A stretch of DNA of 64,000 nucleotides from Prolixibacteraceae bacterium UBA1413 (GCA_002304925.1 DBPT01000027.1:1-64000), one strand, 5' to 3'. Counted from the stretch's first letter, positions 52,258 to 61,138 are shown. Translations and numbers: made by a program. The notes: generated from the sequence alone by a model not told the origin.

Positions 52258-52947
52258 TTATTTGGAGTCGATCTTGGCACCGTAGGCCAGATCTCCCGCA
52301 TCTCCCAGGCCGGGTACGATGTACGATTTTGAATTCATCCCTTCGTCAACGGCTCCCAGCCATAGTGTCACCCGCGGATCGGCAATCTTTTCGCTGATGT
52401 AATCCACCCCCTGCTGACTGGCAATGAGGGAGACCAGGTGGATGTGCGAAGGGCTCCCTTTACTCAGCAAGGCATGGTAGCTGATCTCCATCGACATTCC
52501 CGAGGCCAGCATCGGATCGGAGAGGATAACCACTTTCCCGTCGAGCGAAGGGGATGACATGTATTCGAATTCGATGGCAAAACTGTGATCTTCGGTATAT
52601 TTCCGGTAGGCTGAGATGAAGCAGCTTTCAGCCCGGTCGAAAATCCGCAGCATCCCCTCGTGCATCGGTAGCCCGGCCCTGAGGATGGTGGCCAGAACAG
52701 GCTGCTGAACCATCCGGGGCACCTTGGCAACCCCTAACGGGGTGGTCACCGCTTTCTCTTCATACCGGAGGGTTTTGCTGATCTCGTATGCAAAAAGCTC
52801 TCCCAAACGCTTTAGATTCTCCCTGAAACGCATCGGATCCGACTGGATGGAGATGTCCCTGATCTCCCCCAGGTATTCGTCGGTGATTGAATTCCGGTTG
52901 CCCGTAATGATCATTTCCATCGTGGCTCTCGTTAAGTCCTGCATCAT
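52258..52947 (-). CDS. upp: Uracil phosphoribosyltransferase
   Basis: A 229-residue salvage enzyme making UMP from uracil and PRPP. Family motifs: VLATILRAGLPMHEGML, the PRPP-binding KVVILSDPMLASGMSM (where most phosphoribosyltransferases have a run of acidic residues) and the uracil-binding C-terminus YIVPGLGDAGDLAYG. Either of the first two Met codons could be the start. It is a single gene, divergent from the membrane glycosyltransferase gene. Confidence 0.95.
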   Translation of the reverse strand: MMQDLTRATMEMIITGNRNSITDEYLGEIRDISIQSDPMRFRENLKRLGELFAYEISKTLRYEEKAVTTPLGVAKVPRMVQQPVLATILRAGLPMHEGMLRIFDRAESCFISAYRKYTEDHSFAIEFEYMSSPSLDGKVVILSDPMLASGMSMEISYHALLSKGSPSHIHLVSLIASQQGVDYISEKIADPRVTLWLGAVDEGMNSKSYIVPGLGDAGDLAYGAKIDSK

Positions 52948-53053
52948 AATATTTCCGGGGAAAAAAGGCCTTCAGGCCGCCAGTCTCCGGAAAACGAAGC
53001 GAAAGTAATCAAAAAATCGGCGGGGTAATCCGGAGCGCTTCGGCAGAATATTC

Positions 53054-53061
53054 TAATTTTG
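53054..53061 (+). promoter_or_regulatory. Candidate -7 element of the membrane glycosyltransferase gene
   Basis: TAATTTTG fits TAnnTTTG; the -33 region lacks a clean TTG. If used, transcription would begin about 10 bases before the ATG at 53077. It includes the TTG at 53059, which therefore is not the start codon. Confidence 0.4.
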
Positions 53062-53076
53062 CTTAAAAAGGAGAAA

Positions 53077-54567
53077 ATGATGGACTATAAAGTTGCCGGT
53101 AAGGAGAAGAAATGGGAAATTGCCGATCTGCTGATTCCCTGGATCCCTGTTCTGGCGCTCTTTTTCCTTACGGCCGGGCTTCCTTTTTTCTGGGATACCC
53201 TTCAACTGGCTTCCAGGCATGCCCACTTTTTTTATGAGACCCGTTTCACCTCCCTATTTCTTCCCAACGATATGGACAGCGGGCATATTCCTGTCTTCGG
53301 GATGTACCTTGCCATGGTCTGGCAGATTTTCGGCCGTTCACTGGCGGTTAGCCACCTGGCCATGCTCCCTTTTGTTGCGGGCATTCTCCTTTTCACTCGC
53401 AGGGTGGTTGACCACTTCTTCAAATCACGGTACAACGGAGTGATCGTCCTATTCCTGGTGGCTGATGCGACCATCCTTGCCCAGATCACCCTGGTGTCGC
53501 CCGACGTCTGGATCCTCTGCTTTTTTACCATGGCGCTGTGGGCCTTCGTGCGCAAAAAAAGGATTCTCCTGGGGGCAGCTTCTGTCGGACTGGCCCTTAC
53601 CAGCATGCGGGGAATGATGATTGTGGCTGCCTTTTTCTTCACCGGATTGATTCTCGAATGCTTTCTCCCGGAGAAAAAAGTGCCTGGGCGGAAATGGTAT
53701 TCCCCGGCAGCCGCTTATTTCTTCCGGATGCTTCCCGTTTACCTGCCGGCAGCTATCCTCAGCGCCCTGTATCTGGGATTGCACTTCCTGCGCACCGGCT
53801 GGATCGGTTATCACCCCGACATGCCGTGGTATGACCATTTTACCAGGGTAGACCTGCTGGGTTTTGTCCGAAATGTATTTATCTTCGGATGGCGTTTGGT
53901 AGATCACGGAAGGATATTTATCTGGATAACCGCTGTTGCCCTTGCGGTATACGCTTTCCGGAAACATTTGCAAACAGATGCGAAAGGCCGCCTTCTGATC
54001 ATCTTTACCTTGGTGTTAGGAGTCGTTTTTAGTTATTCCGCCCTGACATACAAAAACCTTTCAGGTCACCGCTACCTGATTCCCCTTTTCTTCATGGTTG
54101 CCCTCTCTGTCATTTACCATCTTCACCTGTTCTCCGGCATAAGGAGGAAACCTCTTGTGCTCCTCCTGCTCCTGGCTGCCCTGTTGTCGGGCAATTTCTG
54201 GGTCTATCCCGATCCGATTGCCAAAGGATGGGATGCCAGCCTGGCCTACCTGCCCTATCAGCAAATGCGCAGGGAGATGAACTGCTTTATCGATGCAGAG
54301 GGTATTGATTATGCTGAAACGGCTACCAGCTTTCCCAACAATATCGCTTTGAAATATCTTGATTTGTCGGATGACGCGCGCTCGTTTGCAACCATCGGGG
54401 GGGATCCTAGCCAGTACCGGTATATTCTCTATTCCAACGTATTCAACGATTTCCCCGAAGAATTGCCCCGAAGGCTGGAAAAAGAATGGGTAAAAGTGAA
54501 GGAATTCAGAAGAGTCCAGGTAAGAATGGTCCTTTACCGGAACCCGGCACCGGCAGGAAAGGATTAA
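53077..54567 (+). CDS. Integral membrane glycosyltransferase-like protein (GT39/ArnT-like)
   Basis: A 496-residue protein with about ten membrane helices (for example PWIPVLALFFLTAGLPFFWD). The acidic loop after helix 1 (FFWDTLQLASRHAHFF) and the following FLPNDMDSGHIPVFGMYLAM fit the polyprenyl-phosphate sugar transferases of the GT39/ArnT/GT83 group, whose first periplasmic loop carries the catalytic Asp. A soluble periplasmic tail follows (about 390-496). The start at 53077 has AGGAG six bases ahead. It converges with, and overlaps by 4 bases, the methyltransferase gene of the polysaccharide operon. Confidence 0.72.
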   Translation: MMDYKVAGKEKKWEIADLLIPWIPVLALFFLTAGLPFFWDTLQLASRHAHFFYETRFTSLFLPNDMDSGHIPVFGMYLAMVWQIFGRSLAVSHLAMLPFVAGILLFTRRVVDHFFKSRYNGVIVLFLVADATILAQITLVSPDVWILCFFTMALWAFVRKKRILLGAASVGLALTSMRGMMIVAAFFFTGLILECFLPEKKVPGRKWYSPAAAYFFRMLPVYLPAAILSALYLGLHFLRTGWIGYHPDMPWYDHFTRVDLLGFVRNVFIFGWRLVDHGRIFIWITAVALAVYAFRKHLQTDAKGRLLIIFTLVLGVVFSYSALTYKNLSGHRYLIPLFFMVALSVIYHLHLFSGIRRKPLVLLLLLAALLSGNFWVYPDPIAKGWDASLAYLPYQQMRREMNCFIDAEGIDYAETATSFPNNIALKYLDLSDDARSFATIGGDPSQYRYILYSNVFNDFPEELPRRLEKEWVKVKEFRRVQVRMVLYRNPAPAGKD

Positions 54568-55337
54568 AGGGTCGTCTTAACACACCGGAAGATCAGTTCC
54601 CGTTCCCGGTTCCCAGTGCTGAGCCGTCTCCTTTCCGCTTCGGTCAGTCGCAGGGAATAATCGATCTCTTCCACCTGTGCGTTAGCCCTTTGGAGCCGCC
54701 TCCCGAAATCGGTCCCGTGAAGCCTGACCAGGTCGGGTTCGCCGTAATGGACAAGCCGTTCCTCCGGAGTGGTGACATCCCGGTTTTCATAAGTTGCCGG
54801 GTTACTGAGGTCAATGACAGTCATCACCAGCGCTTCACCGCCCGGTTTCAGAACCCGGTACATCTCGTCGATGGCTTTGGCTTCATCAGGCACATGCCCC
54901 AGCACATGGGAGCAGATGATATAATCGAAGTACTCTTCCGGGAAGGGTATTTTGGTGATGTCCACCACCATGTCGCCCAATGCCGGATTGAGGTCCGCCG
55001 CAATATAATCGCCTCTGCGCGCCTTTTGCCTGATCTTTTTGCGAATCATCCGTTCCGGGGCAAAATGGAGGATCTTCTTCCCCGGGGTGAAAACTGACGT
55101 TTCCCTTTCTAAATAGCAGAGCAACAATCGTGTCCTTTCCAGGGAAAGGCACCACGGACAGCGGGCATTCGTCCTCGGCTGGTTTCCGTAGGGCAGAAAC
55201 TTACTGAAGGTTTTGTTGCAGCAGTTGCAGTAAAAGGTGTCACCGGTATAGGCCAGGCTTTTCAGCTGCGAAAGGAATATCAGCAATTCATTGCGTTGCC
55301 TTTCCGTCAGGAGTGCCCGGGCGATCTTTTTTATCAT
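54564..55337 (-). CDS. SAM-dependent methyltransferase with zinc knuckle
   Basis: A 257-residue cytoplasmic protein. Residues 37-63 contain a Cys cluster (Cys37, Cys40, Cys60, Cys63) of zinc-ribbon type ahead of the methyltransferase core. The class I fold is shown by KILHFAPERMIRKKI, the acidic YIAADLNPALGDMVVDIT, the post-strand IICSHVLGHVPDE and LKPGG. The substrate is unknown. It is the last gene of the operon running from 58613. Its ATG overlaps the stop of the deacetylase (TAATG). Confidence 0.82.
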   Translation of the reverse strand: MIKKIARALLTERQRNELLIFLSQLKSLAYTGDTFYCNCCNKTFSKFLPYGNQPRTNARCPWCLSLERTRLLLCYLERETSVFTPGKKILHFAPERMIRKKIRQKARRGDYIAADLNPALGDMVVDITKIPFPEEYFDYIICSHVLGHVPDEAKAIDEMYRVLKPGGEALVMTVIDLSNPATYENRDVTTPEERLVHYGEPDLVRLHGTDFGRRLQRANAQVEEIDYSLRLTEAERRRLSTGNRERELIFRCVKTTL

Positions 55338-56365
55338 TAGTGCCGTGTGATTATGTTTTGTTTAAAAGGTGCTTTGAGAAGATAGTAAAGGTATTCGCCT
55401 TTTACAAGCTGTGCTGCAGATGAAAGTCCCGTTTCCATGGGGATCCGGTGAAGATGCCGGGGCTGTTCCTCCTGTTTCAGACCTGAGATCCCGAACGACA
55501 GTTCCACCTCCCCCTCAGGCAGATAGAGCCTGTCAAAAAAAGAACGGGTAACGTCCTGGTCAGAAAAGGGAAATGAAAAGAGGCGTCGAGAAATGCCGAA
55601 ATGATCCTTCATGAAGTTAAGGCTTTCCTTTACCTGGCTCATTTGGGCTTCGGGGGAGATCTCCCGGAATTCGGGATGGTCGTGGCTGTGGGCGCCGATG
55701 GTAAAACCCTGTGCCAGCAATTGACGGATCTCCGCTTCATCAAGGTATATGGGATGGCGGGCGATGTAGTCGCGGAAGCTGAAATCCATCAGGGAGGCTA
55801 TTATTTCCAACACATCCCTGTCGGCATAGGAGATGGATTTGAGGCGCCCGGCCAGGGTGTGGGCGAAGATCTTTCGCTGGTCAAGCAGGGTGGTAACTGA
55901 TTTGCGGACTTTTTTGGTGATTTCCGGCATCCTTTCCAGAAGAAGGGAGACTTTAAAGCGGTAAAAAATGTCGCGGTTGCCGATGAACCCGCTGTTCACG
56001 AAAAAGGTGGCCGGAATTCCTTTCTCTTTTAGGAGGGGTGCAACAATGGTGTAAACCTCCTTCAGTCCGTCGTCAAAAGAGAGGTGAAACGCAGGTTTCC
56101 TGAGGGGAATTCTGGTGGCGGCCATATTCACCAGGGTAGCGGCGTCGACCGGTTCAAAATGTCGGAGCAGGAAGTCGAGGTCTTTTCTGAAAGTCTTCAC
56201 GTTACGAATGTGGAGGAGATGGGCCAGATGGGGCAGCCGTTCATCACTGACGGTATGGTAGAAGGGCAGGATCAGTTGCTGACGGGTGGCGGCGACGAGG
56301 GCATGTACCGGCCAGGGCCGGGCCAGGAAACCCGTGGTTGTTCTGATCAGTTTTTTGATTTGCAT
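55337..56365 (-). CDS. Polysaccharide deacetylase (NodB fold)
   Basis: A 342-residue protein with the NodB homology domain: the metal/base motif FHLSFDDGL (Asp-Asp), IPATFFVNSGF and the second metal motif IGAHSHDHPEF (His, His). These indicate an active metal-dependent deacetylase or a related esterase. There is no clear signal peptide, so it may act in the cytoplasm or at the membrane. It starts 6 bases after the FemAB-like gene and is coupled to the methyltransferase gene. A role in surface glycan modification is inferred. Confidence 0.87.
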   Translation of the reverse strand: MQIKKLIRTTTGFLARPWPVHALVAATRQQLILPFYHTVSDERLPHLAHLLHIRNVKTFRKDLDFLLRHFEPVDAATLVNMAATRIPLRKPAFHLSFDDGLKEVYTIVAPLLKEKGIPATFFVNSGFIGNRDIFYRFKVSLLLERMPEITKKVRKSVTTLLDQRKIFAHTLAGRLKSISYADRDVLEIIASLMDFSFRDYIARHPIYLDEAEIRQLLAQGFTIGAHSHDHPEFREISPEAQMSQVKESLNFMKDHFGISRRLFSFPFSDQDVTRSFFDRLYLPEGEVELSFGISGLKQEEQPRHLHRIPMETGLSSAAQLVKGEYLYYLLKAPFKQNIITRH

Positions 56366-56371
56366 TCCATG

Positions 56372-57304
56372 CTATTTTTTGATCAGTCTCAGCAACCGGG
56401 GCAGCCGGTTGCGGGTAAGCACAAAGTAGGATTTTTTTTCAGCTCCGAAGGCGGCAAAGAATCGATCCACGCCCTCCACGGATGATCCCTCGAAGTCGAA
56501 GAGCAGGTTGCCTCCCGCATGGTCGCTGATGAAGCGATCAAGGAGGGCGAATCCGGCCCGGAGGGTTCTTCCGCCGGGAGTGCTGACCACTGCCATGTAA
56601 TAGGCATGGTGTTGCCAGACCAGGAAGAAGGCGGCGGTAAGGATCTCCCTCTGCCGTGTTGCTGCGGTGTATAGCTTTCCGGTTCCCCGCGGCAGGGTGA
56701 ACTCCATGAGTTTTCGGAACCGCTTCCAGCTTTCTGCGGGTACCGGGATCTCTTTGGACATTTTTTGCAGGTTAAAGAAAACCGCAGGATCGGTTCCGGT
56801 GGTGATGCTCAACTGGTTCTGTCCCGCCTTTTTCAGATTTTGGGTGATGTAATCGTCATAATCCCGGGAAATGGCTGAATATTCATTCTCAAGGGGCAGG
56901 ATGCGGGTGTGGAGTTCCCTGACCAGAAATCCTTCTGTCTTCTTTGCCACTCGGGCTTCTACGGGATCACCGGTCTGGTACTGTATATATCTGAAGCGCG
57001 CAGCCAGGGCGCGGTAAAACTCCCGCCGGACAGCCTGCAGGGGAGGGGGAAATATTCCCAGCTGCTGGGCAAATACCGGTTGGTAAACATAGGCGATACC
57101 CAATTTCCGCCGGTGGGGCACCGGCATCACATGGCGGTAATCGCCATACACCAGAACATCCCACTCCTCCGCCATGATTCCCAGGAACCAGGAAGTGGCA
57201 TATACCGGACTGTTCCCGGAAGATTCAATACAACGGTCGTACCCGGCAACGTCCAGGTCTGCCTGTTTTACCCATCGGGGCTGCAATGCGTCATGTGTTT
57301 CCAT
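56372..57304 (-). CDS. FemAB/GNAT-like acyltransferase
   Basis: A 310-residue cytoplasmic protein with two GNAT-like halves, as in FemAB and related aminoacyl or acyl transferases. Visible marks are the N-terminal VYATSWFLGIMAEEWDVLVY, the central ISRDYDDYITQNLKKAGQNQ and the C-terminal LLDRFISDHAGGNLLFDFEG. Such proteins transfer acyl or aminoacyl groups to cell-envelope precursors, or act in polysaccharide modification. It overlaps the upstream DUF7033 gene by 14 bases. Confidence 0.72.
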   Translation of the reverse strand: METHDALQPRWVKQADLDVAGYDRCIESSGNSPVYATSWFLGIMAEEWDVLVYGDYRHVMPVPHRRKLGIAYVYQPVFAQQLGIFPPPLQAVRREFYRALAARFRYIQYQTGDPVEARVAKKTEGFLVRELHTRILPLENEYSAISRDYDDYITQNLKKAGQNQLSITTGTDPAVFFNLQKMSKEIPVPAESWKRFRKLMEFTLPRGTGKLYTAATRQREILTAAFFLVWQHHAYYMAVVSTPGGRTLRAGFALLDRFISDHAGGNLLFDFEGSSVEGVDRFFAAFGAEKKSYFVLTRNRLPRLLRLIKK

Positions 57305-58613
57305 ACCGGAATCCCGTTTCGTTCATGATCTCGAATACCCGGCGGTATCCCTTCCAGGTTCCCTTGTCTGACAGCGATTCGTTGTGCCAGATGCTGCAGA
57401 AGGTACCTCCGCAGTACCTTACTTCTTCCATCAGGGACTTGATTTTTTCAATGGCTTCCTCTGGGGTTAATCCGAGGTATTGCTTTAGGGTCACATCCAT
57501 AACCTGAAAGGGGTGGATCAGCAGTCGGGTGGTTTGTTCCTGCGATAAATCATAATGGTAATAAGGAGTGCAGATTCCGGACCTGAATCCGGGCTGGTCG
57601 GGGTAGCCCATGGAGAAGTCATCTGTGATGCCCGTCTCCGCCAACTGCCGGTAGCTCTCCGGGAAACGGAGACGCAGGAAATGGAATCGGCTGGCAAAGG
57701 CCGGCTCGCCCGTGATCCTCTCCAGGCGCACTTTTTCCAATCTCAGGAGCGATCCCGAAGGGTCACTGGAAGCAGCGTATGAGGGATGGAGCCCTGCCCT
57801 GAATCTCCGGTTTATATCTCGAACCACCCCCCGGAATCCGGAATTTTTCCAGCTGACCTGCCGGTCATACCTTGCCAGGTCACCCAGAAGGAAGAAGAAG
57901 CGGATTTTTTCTTCCTGTCCCCGGAAACTCTCGCAGAGGTAACCATAGTTGTCGTAGGGGTCTTTTATTTTTCCCGCCAGGACCCCGGCGTGCTCTTTCA
58001 TGGCGGGAAAATCGCCGCGGAACAGTTTCCCGGCCAGGGAAGCTGTCGTTCTCAAAAGGCCTTTGTTCCGGTATGCCCAGGCATTGTCGACATCGATGGT
58101 GGAGAGAAAGGTGAATCCCCGGGGCTTGAAGATGGGATGTCCAACCCTTTCTTCCAGTTTGTCCGCAATCATGCGTACCCAGCGGTTCACCACCGCTTTT
58201 TCCAGCAGGTGGTGTTTCGACAACAGGGATTCCGCTGCCGGGAACCTGCCATGCTGATCCTTGACCGGAGCAGTATATTCCTCCATTCGGGATATGATCA
58301 GAAAAGCGGAGGCAAAGGGATCGAAGGGGAGAAACGCTTCAGGGGGAGTGCCGAAGAAACCGGTTTCCCCGTCCGATATAATTGGGCTGACAGCCGGCAT
58401 GGCTGTGCCGGTGGAAAAGAGCAGCGGTGCAGGGGGCAGGAACAGTTCATCGCCGCTCTGCTTGTCTGAGTAGTTGATTTTTGGCAGACGGGCCAACTCA
58501 AAACGCTGGAAGTCAGTGGTGATTTCCACCTCCGACCCCAGTATCTGCTGAAAAATCAACCTGACGGTATACTCCAGCCGTGGAGTTTTTTCATCTGCAT
58601 ATACCAATATCAT
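57291..58613 (-). CDS. DUF7033-type deacetylase-fold protein
   Basis: A 440-residue protein. The N-terminal 120 residues resemble DUF7033, a region seen ahead of polysaccharide deacetylase-like domains in Bacteroidota. The C-terminal part has deacetylase-like blocks in altered form: FTFLSTIDVDNAWAYRNKG (metal Asp candidates), AGLHPSYAAS (His) and GGTFCSIWHNESLSD. First gene of the four-gene operon ending at 54564. Function is probably a change to a surface glycan; no substrate can be named. Confidence 0.78.
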   Translation of the reverse strand: MILVYADEKTPRLEYTVRLIFQQILGSEVEITTDFQRFELARLPKINYSDKQSGDELFLPPAPLLFSTGTAMPAVSPIISDGETGFFGTPPEAFLPFDPFASAFLIISRMEEYTAPVKDQHGRFPAAESLLSKHHLLEKAVVNRWVRMIADKLEERVGHPIFKPRGFTFLSTIDVDNAWAYRNKGLLRTTASLAGKLFRGDFPAMKEHAGVLAGKIKDPYDNYGYLCESFRGQEEKIRFFFLLGDLARYDRQVSWKNSGFRGVVRDINRRFRAGLHPSYAASSDPSGSLLRLEKVRLERITGEPAFASRFHFLRLRFPESYRQLAETGITDDFSMGYPDQPGFRSGICTPYYHYDLSQEQTTRLLIHPFQVMDVTLKQYLGLTPEEAIEKIKSLMEEVRYCGGTFCSIWHNESLSDKGTWKGYRRVFEIMNETGFRYGNT

Positions 58614-58690
58614 CCCGCACTCTTTTTGCGATGATAAAGATACAATAATGGATGAAATCCACGCGACAGAAGTATCAAACGGGTGACAGT

Positions 58691-59386
58691 TCAGAGAATG
58701 CCGTTGTCGGCAAAGCTGAAATAGCCCTGCTGGGTGATGATCAGGTGATCGAGCACCTGAATGTCCATAATTTTTCCGGCATCCTTGAGTTTGCGGGTGA
58801 TCTGGAGGTCGGCATCCGAAGGGGTGAGATTTCCGGAAGGATGGTTATGGCACAAAATCATGGAGGTAGACACTTTTTCGACGGCCGTTTTCATGATATT
58901 CCGCACATCAATGACGGTGCCTGTGATGCCTCCCTTGCTGGCCATAAATTTGTCAATCACCTTGTTGCTCCGGTTCAGCAGCAAAATCCAGAATTCTTCA
59001 TGGTCGAGGTCGCCCAGGAGGGGGGAAAAGAGCGCTGCCACGTCGTTGCTGCCGGTGATACCCGTTTTCCCGGGCTTTGCGCTCTCTCTCCTCCGGCGGC
59101 CCAGTTCCATGGCTGCCAGAATGTTGACGGCCTTGGCTTCACCGATCCCCTTGAAACGTGTCAGGTAATCGCTGTTCTTCCTGCCCAGGTCATTCAGGTC
59201 ATTCCCGACGGAATGGAGAATCCTGCGGGAGAGTTCTACTGCTGTCTCCTCCGGATTCCCCGACCCGATCAGGATGGCGATCAACTCGGCATCACTGAGC
59301 GCCCGGGGACCGTGGGCCAGCATTTTTTCACGCGGACGGTCTTCCACCGCCCACTCCTTGAGGTTTAACTTGCGGTATGGGTCCAT
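58691..59386 (-). CDS. radC: RadC/JAB-domain protein
   Basis: A 231-residue protein of the RadC family. It has the N-terminal UPF0758 region (REKMLAHGPRALSDAELIAI, LLIGSGN-like), a helix-hairpin-helix (LTRFKGIGEAKAVNILAAME) and the JAMM metal motif HNHPSGNLTPSDAD. The old DNA-repair role is not supported by recent work on the family, and the real activity is unsettled. It has its own promoter just downstream of the rpsT terminator. Confidence 0.93.
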   Translation of the reverse strand: MDPYRKLNLKEWAVEDRPREKMLAHGPRALSDAELIAILIGSGNPEETAVELSRRILHSVGNDLNDLGRKNSDYLTRFKGIGEAKAVNILAAMELGRRRRESAKPGKTGITGSNDVAALFSPLLGDLDHEEFWILLLNRSNKVIDKFMASKGGITGTVIDVRNIMKTAVEKVSTSMILCHNHPSGNLTPSDADLQITRKLKDAGKIMDIQVLDHLIITQQGYFSFADNGIL

Positions 59387-59407
59387 GATCTTCTGTAGTG
59401 ATCAGAT

Positions 59408-59438
59408 CAAATTTACCACATATGCCGGGATAATGCAA
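59408..59438 (-). promoter_or_regulatory. Promoter of radC
   Basis: On the minus strand TTG (59438-59436), a 20-bp gap and TAAATTTG (59415-59408) fit the consensus. The -33 element touches the end of the rpsT terminator. Confidence 0.65.
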
Positions 59439-59475
59439 AAAAAAGCCCCTCCTTGACATGGAGAGGCCTTTTTCG
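59437..59475 (-). terminator. Intrinsic terminator of rpsT
   Basis: On the minus strand a stem of GGCCTCTCC against GGAGGGGC (one mismatch), loop of 7 bases, is followed by a run of eight T. It lies 22 bases after the rpsT stop. Confidence 0.85.
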
Positions 59476-59496
59476 TCTCTTTATGAAATTGTTGCC

Positions 59497-59748
59497 TTAC
59501 AACCTGTTGATTTGCAAAGCCAGCTTCGATTTTAGGTTCGATGCCTTGTTCTTGTGTATGACATTCCTCTTGGCCAGTTTGTCAATCATGGACACAACTT
59601 CAGGATACATCTTTTCAGCTTCTTCCTTGTTGGTCTCCATGCGGAACTTCTTGATGGCATTGCGGGTCGTTTTACCGTAATACCTGTTATTCAGCCGTTT
59701 CGATTCGGTTTGCCTGATCCTTTTTAATGCTGACTTGTGATTTGCCAT
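59497..59748 (-). CDS. rpsT: 30S ribosomal protein S20
   Basis: An 83-residue basic helical protein of the small ribosomal subunit. The start (ANHKSALKRIRQTESKRLNN) and the C-terminal KRNVIHKNKASNLKSKLAL are diagnostic. The gene is flanked by tRNA-Glu 27 bases upstream and a terminator downstream. It may be transcribed with the tRNA or from a TATTTTTG element at 59758-59751 just before the start. Confidence 0.96.
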   Translation of the reverse strand: MANHKSALKRIRQTESKRLNNRYYGKTTRNAIKKFRMETNKEEAEKMYPEVVSMIDKLAKRNVIHKNKASNLKSKLALQINRL

Positions 59749-59775
59749 TTCAAAAATAATATCTGTTAAAAGTTG

Positions 59776-59847
59776 CAGTCGGTAGGGGATTCGAACCCCT
59801 ATGGCAAGAATGAAAATCTTGAATCCTAACCCTTAGATGAACCGACC
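59776..59847 (-). tRNA. tRNA-Glu (TTC)
   Basis: The minus strand folds as a full cloverleaf: acceptor GGTCGGT with ACCGACT (first pair G-T), anticodon stem CAAGA/TCTTG around TTTTCAT with anticodon TTC, and T-arm AGGGGTTCGAATCCCCT. CCA is not encoded. Confidence 0.95.
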
Positions 59848-59877
59848 GTTAACATGTCTTTTCCGAAAATCGGAGTG

Positions 59878-59907
59878 CAAAAATAATTACTTTTTACAAT
59901 CCTGCAA
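59878..59907 (-). promoter_or_regulatory. Promoter of tRNA-Glu
   Basis: On the minus strand TTG (59907-59905), a 19-bp gap and TATTTTTG (59885-59878) fit the consensus, about 30 bases before the tRNA. Confidence 0.65.
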
Positions 59908-60019
59908 AACCGGCATGAACATTTATGTCATTTTTTAAAATTTTGTTGATCAAAACCTCATTTTTTGACGCTGCAAAGAAAACAAGTTTTTTTTAATTCG
60001 CGAGCGGCGGGAAATTTTT

Positions 60020-60967
60020 TTATCTATATTCCACCACGGTGCCCCTGGAAACGTCCAGAAGACCAGAAGGTACGGCTTCACGCACCTCTTTTTCAAGCAG
60101 GTTGATCAGCCTGTGTTTGGCAAAATGGCGGGAATAAACGAGGCTAACTTCGCGCAGGGGTTTGGTGTGGGAGAAACGGAGTACGTTTTTTTTGTCTGTT
60201 TCTTTCAGGTCATATCCGGCCAGTTCGGGGATCAGGGTGATGCCTCCCTCGCGTTCTATGATTTTCATGATGGTTTCCAGGGAACCTGCTTCGAACTGGA
60301 AGGGCAGTTGCCCGCCCGCACCACTCAAATAAGAGCAGAGATTCACCACCTGGTTCCTGAAACAGTGCCCGTCACTCAAAAGCCAGATGTCGTGTGCGGA
60401 CAGGTCGGCAGGGGTAATGGTTTCCTTCCGGTGAAGGGGATGGTCAGGGTGGGCGTATACCATCATCTCCTCATAAAACACCGGCTTTTCAATGATCTTC
60501 TCCTCCCTGAGCGGGGTAATCAATATCCCTGCGTCCAGCAAGTCCTTATGCAACAGATTGATGATATTTTGGGTGGTCAGTTCTTCAACCCGGATCATGA
60601 TGTTGGGGTAAGCCCTCTTGTAGCGTCCGATAAAACGGGGCAACAGGTAGGGAGCCAGGGTGGGGATGATCCCGAGCCGCAATACCCCTGAAACCTGGTT
60701 CTTGTGGTCTTTGATGATGTTTTTCAGTTCTTCGGCCTGGGTAAGCACTGCCCGCGCCTGTTCAATGATACGCTGACCGACGTCGGTGGGGATCAGCGGT
60801 TGCATGCTGCGGTCAAAAATGATCACTTCCAGCTCCTCCTCCAGCTTTTTAATCTGCATCGACAAGGTGGGCTGGGTGACAAAGCATTGCTCGGCCGCCT
60901 TGCCGAAATGACGGTGGGTGTCGACGGCAACAACATATTCCAGTTGGGTTAATGTGATCATCTGCAA
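60020..60967 (-). CDS. oxyR: Hydrogen-peroxide sensor OxyR (LysR family)
   Basis: A 315-residue LysR-type activator. The N-terminal helix-turn-helix (FGKAAEQCFVTQPTLSMQIK, KLEEEL) and the sensory domain are complete. The redox pair is exact: Cys202 and Cys211 in GHCFRNQVVNLC, matching Cys199 and Cys208 of E. coli OxyR, so it should sense peroxide by a disulfide. The start may be two codons later (second Met). Target genes such as catalase or Dps are not in the window. It is divergent from the lipoprotein gene at 61139. Confidence 0.93.
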   Translation of the reverse strand: MQMITLTQLEYVVAVDTHRHFGKAAEQCFVTQPTLSMQIKKLEEELEVIIFDRSMQPLIPTDVGQRIIEQARAVLTQAEELKNIIKDHKNQVSGVLRLGIIPTLAPYLLPRFIGRYKRAYPNIMIRVEELTTQNIINLLHKDLLDAGILITPLREEKIIEKPVFYEEMMVYAHPDHPLHRKETITPADLSAHDIWLLSDGHCFRNQVVNLCSYLSGAGGQLPFQFEAGSLETIMKIIEREGGITLIPELAGYDLKETDKKNVLRFSHTKPLREVSLVYSRHFAKHRLINLLEKEVREAVPSGLLDVSRGTVVEYR

Positions 60968-61092
60968 TCATTTTTAAATTCCGAAAGATATCCATTTTCA
61001 ACCGTAAAAAAGAGCCTCTGCCCGTCAAAAAATTTCTTGAGGCTGGCAACATCCTCCGGATTTAGGTTCCGGTAATTAACGGGGAAGATCCT

Positions 61093-61122
61093 TTGGTGTC
61101 ACAGGTGAATTGGTTATTTTTG
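61093..61122 (+). promoter_or_regulatory. Promoter of the lipoprotein gene at 61139
   Basis: TTG at 61093-61095, a 19-bp gap and TATTTTTG at 61115-61122 fit the consensus, 16 bases before the start codon. Confidence 0.65.
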
Positions 61123-61138
61123 CCCAAAAGAAATTTCC

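Noticed and set aside
53059..53061. TTG start codon for the membrane glycosyltransferase
   Set aside because: It is part of a likely -7 promoter element, and the ATG at 53077 has a well-placed AGGAG.
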